From an uncultured Ignatzschineria sp. (GTDB lineage: Bacteria; Pseudomonadota; Gammaproteobacteria; Cardiobacteriales; Wohlfahrtiimonadaceae), in the NCBI GenBank assembly GCA_947632245.1, contig CANRON010000006.1, forward strand, positions 1-36,809: a DNA stretch of 36,809 bases, in the 5' to 3' direction. Position 1 is the stretch's first letter, and each line of letters begins with the position of its first letter. Shown here piece after piece: positions 32,091-36,809 of the stretch. Under the pieces are notes generated by a model that was not told the origin of the DNA, did not search any database, and saw only the letters and a list, made by a program, of their open reading frames with translations. The position numbers were made by a program, and so were the translations under genes.

Positions 32091-32663
32091 TTAATAGTAG
32101 TAATAGGGAAAATAGGGATTATATCCCATACCAAATCCCGAACGATAATAACCAAAACCGATCGCTGGGCTGTTGAAAAAGGGTTCGTCATAATAGACTT
32201 CTCGTCGCGGATCACGCCAAAACTGATAATCTGTTGCATCCATCGTGAGTACACGGATTTTTTCACCACCGACATTAATGTTCTCCGCGGTTTTAATCAC
32301 GCCAACCGCCGTCATGTAATCTCCCGGCGCATAACCATTAATCCGAGCGACGCCATAAATATCGACCACTAGACGATTTCTATCCATTGCCCCATTACGA
32401 ATCAATGGATATCCATCATTATCGAGTTCATAACGAACGAGCTCTACCCGCACAGAATCCCCCTGACTATTGATTGTCGCGATCATCCCTCCGAGCATTG
32501 CTTCTTTACCAATGACTTCTTGATTATTAAAAGCATCAATCTGATAATCACCATAAGCATCTGGATTATTGGAAGAAATATTTCCTCCGCCCAAAGAAGC
32601 GCAACCAGTGACTAAAGCAACCAACAGCAATAAGCCGCTAGCTTTCAACATTCGTTTAATCAT
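32091..32663 (-). CDS. Slp-family outer membrane lipoprotein with Tyr/Gly-rich tail
   Basis: A 190-residue lipoprotein. The signal peptide ends in lipobox VTGC with C21, and the following Ala suggests outer-membrane sorting. The body resembles Slp (starvation-inducible lipoprotein) and YeaY: GGMIATINSQGDSVRVELVR, YELDNDGYPLIRNGAMD, VVDIYGVARINGYAPGDYMT and AVGVIKTAENINVGGEKIRV. The 25 C-terminal residues are unusual, with alternating Gly, Phe and Tyr (GFGYYRSGFGMGYNPYFPYY plus two Tyr). The role of Slp proteins is poorly known; some are induced in stationary phase or acid. It has its own terminator and about 140 bases upstream to the ubiD stop, so it is probably a single-gene unit. Confidence 0.75.
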   Translation of the reverse strand: MIKRMLKASGLLLLVALVTGCASLGGGNISSNNPDAYGDYQIDAFNNQEVIGKEAMLGGMIATINSQGDSVRVELVRYELDNDGYPLIRNGAMDRNRLVVDIYGVARINGYAPGDYMTAVGVIKTAENINVGGEKIRVLTMDATDYQFWRDPRREVYYDEPFFNSPAIGFGYYRSGFGMGYNPYFPYYYY

Positions 32664-32804
32664 CTTTTACTCCTTATTCATTACGTCTATCAGTGATCAA
32701 TTATAAGGCATTACCATGAATGCTGAAATAGACCCTAGAAAAAACATTTACAGCTGATGCAGCAACCTCTTTGAATCAGCTTTTTCAATGATTCGGTATG
32801 ATCT

Positions 32805-34274
32805 TTAAAAAATATTTAATCGATCCCATTTGGCATCTACTTCAGCAACCACGCCAGGATCTTTCACGATAGGAATACCCCACTCTCGATCGGTTTCGCC
32901 TTCCCATTTGTTCGTCGCATCCATGCCCATTTTAGAACCCAGACCTGACACAGGGGAAGCAAAGTCTAAATAATCAATCGGCGTATTTTCTACCATCACC
33001 GTGTCTCTTGCGGGATCCATTCGCGTTGTAATTGCCCAAATCACGTCATTCCAATCACGGCAATTGATATCCTCATCGACAATAACGATAAACTTTGTAT
33101 ACATAAACTGACGAAGATAAGACCAGATTCCCAGCATTACCCGTTTAGCATGCCCCGCATATTGTTTTTTAATCGATACAACCGCCATGCGATATGAGCA
33201 ACCTTCGGGCGGAAGATAAAAATCAACGATTTCAGGGAACTGCTTACGGAGAATGGGAACAAATACTTCATTCAGCGCTACGCCAAGAACCGCCGGCTCA
33301 TCCGGTGGCCTTCCGGTATAAGTCGAATGATAAATGGGGTTTTCGCGCGTCGTAATCCGTTCCACAGTAAAAACAGGGAAACTATCGATTTCATTATAAT
33401 AGCCTGTATGATCGCCATAAGGTCCTTCCGGCGCCATATCATCTGGATAGATATACCCTTCTAAAATAATCTCTGCGGTTGCTGGTACTGACAGTTCAGG
33501 GTGCATTGATGATTTTGCAACTTGCGTACGTTTGCCGCGGAGCAATCCTGCAAAAGCATATTCTGATAATGCATCCGGAACAGGCGTAACTGCGCCAAGA
33601 ATTGTCGCGGGATCTGCGCCAAGCGCAACAACCACCGGAAAAGGCTTACCGGGATTCGCTAATCTAAAATCACGATAATCAAGTGCTCCGCCTCGATGCG
33701 CCAGCCAACGCATGATCAATCTATTTTTACCGATCACTTGTTGACGATAAATTCCTAAATTCTGACGTTTTTTTGTAGGGCCTTTTGTAATCGTTAACCC
33801 CCAAGTCACAAGCGGCGCGGCATCTCCTGGCCAGCAGTGTTGAATCGGTATCTGCATTAAATCTACATCTTCTTTTTCAATAATAACTTCTTGGCATAAC
33901 GGCTTCTTCACACGTTTAGGGCGCATAGATAACACCTGTTTAAACTTCGGCAGTTTTTCTAAGGCATCTTTAAAATTCTCCGGCGGCTCAGGCTCACGGA
34001 GAAAAGCAAGAAATTCACCGATATCTCTCAGCTTATCGACTGACTCCTGCCCCATCCCGAAAGCAACACGTGATGTCGTTCCAAAAAGATTCGTCAATAC
34101 TGGAATATTTGATCCTTTGGGATTTTCAAACAATAGCGCGGGCCCTTCTTTACGAAGCGTACGATCACTAATTTCCGTCATCTCTAAATAGGGATCAATC
34201 TCTTCCTTAATCCGTTTAAGTTCACCACGCTCTTCTAAGAAAGCAATAAATTCCCGTAGATCCTGAAACTGCAT
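32805..34274 (-). CDS. ubiD: 4-hydroxy-3-polyprenylbenzoate decarboxylase UbiD
   Basis: UbiD decarboxylates the prenylated 4-hydroxybenzoate ring in ubiquinone synthesis with the prenylated FMN made by UbiX. The 489-residue protein (E. coli 497) has [19 protein letters not shown] at the N-terminus, [40 protein letters not shown] and [10 protein letters not shown], which line the cofactor site. The active-site [13 protein letters not shown] segment lies near residue 285. ubiX is not in the window. The upstream MATE gene ends 102 bases away on the same strand, and nothing specific is seen in that gap. Confidence 0.95.
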   Translation of the reverse strand: MQFQDLREFIAFLEERGELKRIKEEIDPYLEMTEISDRTLRKEGPALLFENPKGSNIPVLTNLFGTTSRVAFGMGQESVDKLRDIGEFLAFLREPEPPENFKDALEKLPKFKQVLSMRPKRVKKPLCQEVIIEKEDVDLMQIPIQHCWPGDAAPLVTWGLTITKGPTKKRQNLGIYRQQVIGKNRLIMRWLAHRGGALDYRDFRLANPGKPFPVVVALGADPATILGAVTPVPDALSEYAFAGLLRGKRTQVAKSSMHPELSVPATAEIILEGYIYPDDMAPEGPYGDHTGYYNEIDSFPVFTVERITTRENPIYHSTYTGRPPDEPAVLGVALNEVFVPILRKQFPEIVDFYLPPEGCSYRMAVVSIKKQYAGHAKRVMLGIWSYLRQFMYTKFIVIVDEDINCRDWNDVIWAITTRMDPARDTVMVENTPIDYLDFASPVSGLGSKMGMDATNKWEGETDREWGIPIVKDPGVVAEVDAKWDRLNIF

Positions 34275-34376
34275 GCTATGTACCCTTCAAATTAACCATA
34301 TTAAATGGCTTTTATTTTAACACAGAAGGATTTTTTGAGCGGATCTTCCCCGCATAGAACAATCGCTTTATCCATT

Positions 34377-35708
34377 TTACTCAGAAAACTCAGCATCCGT
34401 AATTCGGTGGTAACGATGATAAAACATATAAGCAACGGGAATCGCAAGCAGAACTGTTGCGATCGGCATCGTGAGCCAAACCCCATCGAGCCCCCAATAT
34501 TTCGGCAAGATGTAGAGAAAGGGGACTTGTAACAGTAAATTACCAATTGAAATCACAAGCGCCTTCTGACCCTCACCAATAGCCTGAAAGAACATCGTCG
34601 CTGTCACAAATAACCCATCTAAGAAAAGTACGGCAAGATGGAGGCGAAGCGCATATGCCGTCACACTTTTAAGTTCTGGATCATCCGTAAACCAACTCGT
34701 GAAAAACTCCGGGAAAATCAGTATTAATGCCGTAATAATAATCCCCAAACCTAATCCCACATAGACCATTAACCGCGTCACATAACGGGTGGAATAAGCA
34801 CGCTCTTCCCCATAAAAACGGCTAATTAAAGGTTGGGCGCCATTGGCGACCCCCTCGACGGCAAAATAGTAAATTGTTAGCAAATAACCGGCAATTGTAT
34901 AAGCCGATACAGCAACCGTACCGCCATAATGCGCAAGTGCCTTATGATGCAGCGTCATAATAAAACCAATATAAATAAAGGTAAAAAATGCCGAGCTGCC
35001 GGTTAACAATATCGCCCCTAATAATTTAAAGTCAGGCCTGAAATCGCCTAACGTAAAATTAACCTCACTTTTTCGAAGAACGTAATAGCCACCCAGCACC
35101 ATCGCAACAATTTCACCACCAATACTAGCAAGTGCCGCGCCTAAAATGCCTATCTTAAAATATGAGATCAGCAAAAATGATAGGAGAATATTCACAACAA
35201 CACCCCCGGCGATATAACAAGTTGCACGAATGGGCGTTCCGACATTTCGAACAATAAATGGCATCGCCAAACTTCCGATTACAAAAGGTGAGGCCATCGA
35301 AAAAGCCCGTATAAAAGTTTCAGCCATGTGTGCAGCATCACCTTCAACGCCTAAGATCGCAACTAGCCATGGCGCCAATACATAGAGCGTAATGCCTATA
35401 ATAATTCCCGGAATAAACTGTAAAAATAGGGCTTGTCCGAGAATCTTACGCGCACGACCCTCATCCTCCTCCCCTTTCGCAATTGAATAAAGACTGCCAA
35501 CACCAACCCCCACTAAAAAGCCAAATCCGAGTAAGAGCGTAATATAAGACCATCCAATGTTCACCGCGGCAAGCCCGGCAACACCTATAAAATGCCCCAC
35601 GAAGAAACCATCCACTATTTGATAGGTTCCGCTAATAAACATAGCTAGAACAGTTGGAATAACATAGCTGGCAAACAGCTTAATAACCACGGCGTTATAA
35701 CGGCGCAC
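34377..35708 (-). CDS. MATE family efflux transporter
   Basis: A 443-residue inner-membrane protein with about twelve helices in two homologous halves, as in the MATE superfamily of Na+ or H+ antiporters. It has VDGFFVGHFIGVAGLAAVNI near the first helices, a GVGVGSLYSIAKGEEDEGRA loop, and VSAYTIAGYLLTIYYFAVEG plus GVANGAQPLISRFYGEERA in the second half. This resembles the MepA/DinF-like branch more than NorM. Substrates are unknown; drugs or metabolites are both possible. The GTG start has AGAGG five bases upstream. The 286 bases before the next plus-strand gene hold only promoter-like AT-rich DNA. Confidence 0.88.
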   Translation of the reverse strand: MRRYNAVVIKLFASYVIPTVLAMFISGTYQIVDGFFVGHFIGVAGLAAVNIGWSYITLLLGFGFLVGVGVGSLYSIAKGEEDEGRARKILGQALFLQFIPGIIIGITLYVLAPWLVAILGVEGDAAHMAETFIRAFSMASPFVIGSLAMPFIVRNVGTPIRATCYIAGGVVVNILLSFLLISYFKIGILGAALASIGGEIVAMVLGGYYVLRKSEVNFTLGDFRPDFKLLGAILLTGSSAFFTFIYIGFIMTLHHKALAHYGGTVAVSAYTIAGYLLTIYYFAVEGVANGAQPLISRFYGEERAYSTRYVTRLMVYVGLGLGIIITALILIFPEFFTSWFTDDPELKSVTAYALRLHLAVLFLDGLFVTATMFFQAIGEGQKALVISIGNLLLQVPFLYILPKYWGLDGVWLTMPIATVLLAIPVAYMFYHRYHRITDAEFSE

Positions 35709-35878
35709 AAAAACCTCTAGGTAACTGATAATCTCTGTAGTTTACTCTGATTCTTATCTCAAAAGGAATAGATACTTAAAATTTATGTGTGAAAGCCCTT
35801 TCCCCGCAAAGAGATCTTCAACCATTCGCCTTCGATGGAAATATATGTCATCTAGGATCGACTATTCACCCCTCACCT

Positions 35879-35907
35879 TTTACTGTCAAACTCACTGGCA
35901 TTATAAA
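35879..35907 (+). promoter_or_regulatory. Candidate promoter for the HAD-like gene
   Basis: TTTACT (35879-35884) and TATAAA (35902-35907) are 17 bases apart, and the ATG follows about 87 bases downstream. The match is moderate. A 63-codon frame across this stretch (35789-35980) has no ribosome site or recognisable product and is not called. Confidence 0.35.
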
Positions 35908-35994
35908 ATATTTCAACAGTCATGCACACCGCTTTTATGCTATGGTAAGGGCTGAATATCGCCCCATTATTTACAGCTAATAGGTTAATAAAAG

Positions 35995-36809
35995 ATGCTT
36001 AATTTTGATAAAGTTTGGACTCTCTACGATACACATTACAATCATGACCGTCTCTTTCCCGAAAGCATGGCGCCTATTAAGGCTTGTCAAAAAGTAGACT
36101 CTCTACTTTCGATCAGCAATGAGTACGACATCTTGCTCCTCGATGGCTTCGGTGTACTGAATGTTGGGGGAACCGCTGTTCCTCACATGCCGGAAATCAT
36201 TGAAAATCTGCAAAATTTAGGGAAAGAGACATTTGTCCTCACCAATGGGGCCTCCTACCCCACAGACGTGCGTGCAAAAATGTATCCTCCCCTTGGCTAC
36301 AATATTCCAGCTTCTCATATTATCTCCTCTCGGGATGCTGTTGAGCTCGAACTGCCCCACTTCAATCTCACTCAATCCGGAAAAACATGGGGTGTGATCG
36401 TTGGCGATGGTGCTTTTATTGATCGCCTTCCGGCAAAAACAGTGCTTTTAACACGAGAAAATATCGATACTGTAGATGGCTTTATATTTCTCGCAACAAG
36501 CTATTGGACTCAAGAATGGCAAGATCGCTTAGCGATCTCTCTCATGATGAATCCCCGTCCGATTATTATCGGCAATCCTGATATCAGCGCACCCCTCGAA
36601 AACTCTTTCTCAGTAGAGCCCGGTTTCTATGCCGTTGATCTTTTAAATAAAATTCCTAATCTCGACATTACCTATTGTGGTAAACCTTTCCAAAACACGT
36701 ATAAAGCAGCTTTCGCCCGTATTCAGGAAGTCGTGGGGAATTTCGAGCCTAGTCGCGTCTTAATGGTAGGCGATACCCTTCATACTGACATCCTCGGCGG
36801 TAATGAAGC
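35995..36809 (+). CDS. HAD-superfamily class IIA hydrolase, 3' end outside window (partial)
   Basis: The frame is open from ATG 35995 to the right edge (271 codons plus two bases). Motif I is YDILLLDGFGVLNVGG with the nucleophile Asp at residue 50. Motif II is VLTNGAS, the lysine of motif III lies in TYCGKPFQNTY, and motif IV is LMVGDTLHTDILGG, almost at the edge. The C2-type cap sits between motifs II and III, as in the NagD-like HAD-IIA group. The position two residues after the nucleophile is Phe rather than the Asp that acts as acid/base in ordinary HAD phosphatases. The same replacement by an aromatic residue (Asp-x-Trp) is known in the TIGR01459-type HAD-IIA proteins. The substrate is unknown. 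Only a few dozen codons are likely to be missing. Confidence 0.8.
   Translation, partial: MLNFDKVWTLYDTHYNHDRLFPESMAPIKACQKVDSLLSISNEYDILLLDGFGVLNVGGTAVPHMPEIIENLQNLGKETFVLTNGASYPTDVRAKMYPPLGYNIPASHIISSRDAVELELPHFNLTQSGKTWGVIVGDGAFIDRLPAKTVLLTRENIDTVDGFIFLATSYWTQEWQDRLAISLMMNPRPIIIGNPDISAPLENSFSVEPGFYAVDLLNKIPNLDITYCGKPFQNTYKAAFARIQEVVGNFEPSRVLMVGDTLHTDILGGNE

Noticed and set aside
32755-32795. AGCTGAT...ATCAGCTTTTT pair between slp-like gene and ubiD as a terminator
   Set aside because: The T run is on the plus strand, whereas both flanking genes are on the minus strand, and the loop is long (about 16 bases).
35789-35980. 63-codon plus-strand frame between the MATE and HAD genes
   Set aside because: It starts at GTG without a ribosome site, has no recognisable features, and overlaps a candidate promoter for the HAD-like gene.
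1-36809. Repeated TGCCGG words as a possible DNA uptake signal
   Set aside because: Many TGCCGG occurrences are noticeable, but most fall on Ala-Gly codon pairs in coding frames, the flanks are not conserved, and I could not count them against expectation. Codon context explains them.

Overview
The window looks like chromosomal housekeeping DNA from an AT-rich gammaproteobacterium. The marker genes are gammaproteobacterial in type: hflD, miaA, mrcB (PBP1B), a long RNase E, xerC, hslR, minCDE, slyD, lptCAB, sbcB, tolB-pal, a PBP1B-linked lipoprotein and a 6S RNA. The gene order often departs from that of Escherichia coli. Base composition and protein character would fit a lineage such as Cardiobacteriales (Ignatzschineria/Wohlfahrtiimonas-like), but that placement is an inference from sequence character only.

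Layout. 1-2.9 kb: the 3' end of an FMN reductase gene, a DUF1345 membrane protein, hflD, and a lysine 2,3-aminomutase-like radical SAM enzyme on the minus strand, divergent from miaA. 3.9-6.0 kb (minus): a TAXI-type periplasmic binding protein with no transporter partners, tRNA-Asn(GUU) with a clear promoter and terminator, and corC. 6.0-13.6 kb (plus): mrcB with a TPR lipoprotein behind it (an LpoP-like PBP1B activator candidate), rne, and a 2-Cys peroxiredoxin whose promoter lies in an inverted repeat. 13.7-19.4 kb (minus): xerC, aspA, hslR, minE, minD, minC and slyD, with an unusual AT-rich gap of about 0.3 kb between minC and minD. 19.5-25.5 kb (plus): rpiA, lptC-lptA-lptB, an overlapping run of sbcB, an EEP nuclease and a ComF-like protein, then 6S RNA. 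25.6-35.7 kb (minus): a small OmpA-like protein, msbA, pal, tolB, hpt, hemA, an Slp-like lipoprotein, ubiD and a MATE exporter. The right edge holds most of a HAD-IIA-like hydrolase gene.

Functional themes. Envelope building dominates: PBP1B and its candidate activator make peptidoglycan. MsbA and LptABC carry LPS from the inner membrane outward. TolB-Pal and the OmpA-like protein tie the outer membrane to the wall. MinCDE and XerC act in division and chromosome resolution. RNA metabolism is represented by RNase E, MiaA, tRNA-Asn, HslR and 6S RNA.

I see no insertion sequence, prophage, CRISPR array, toxin-antitoxin pair or defence island, and nothing that I would call a new multi-gene system. 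The best leads are smaller: the LpoP-like gene, an attenuator-like hairpin directly before msbA, the split min operon, the inverted repeat over the peroxiredoxin promoter, and a 6S RNA without its usual neighbours.
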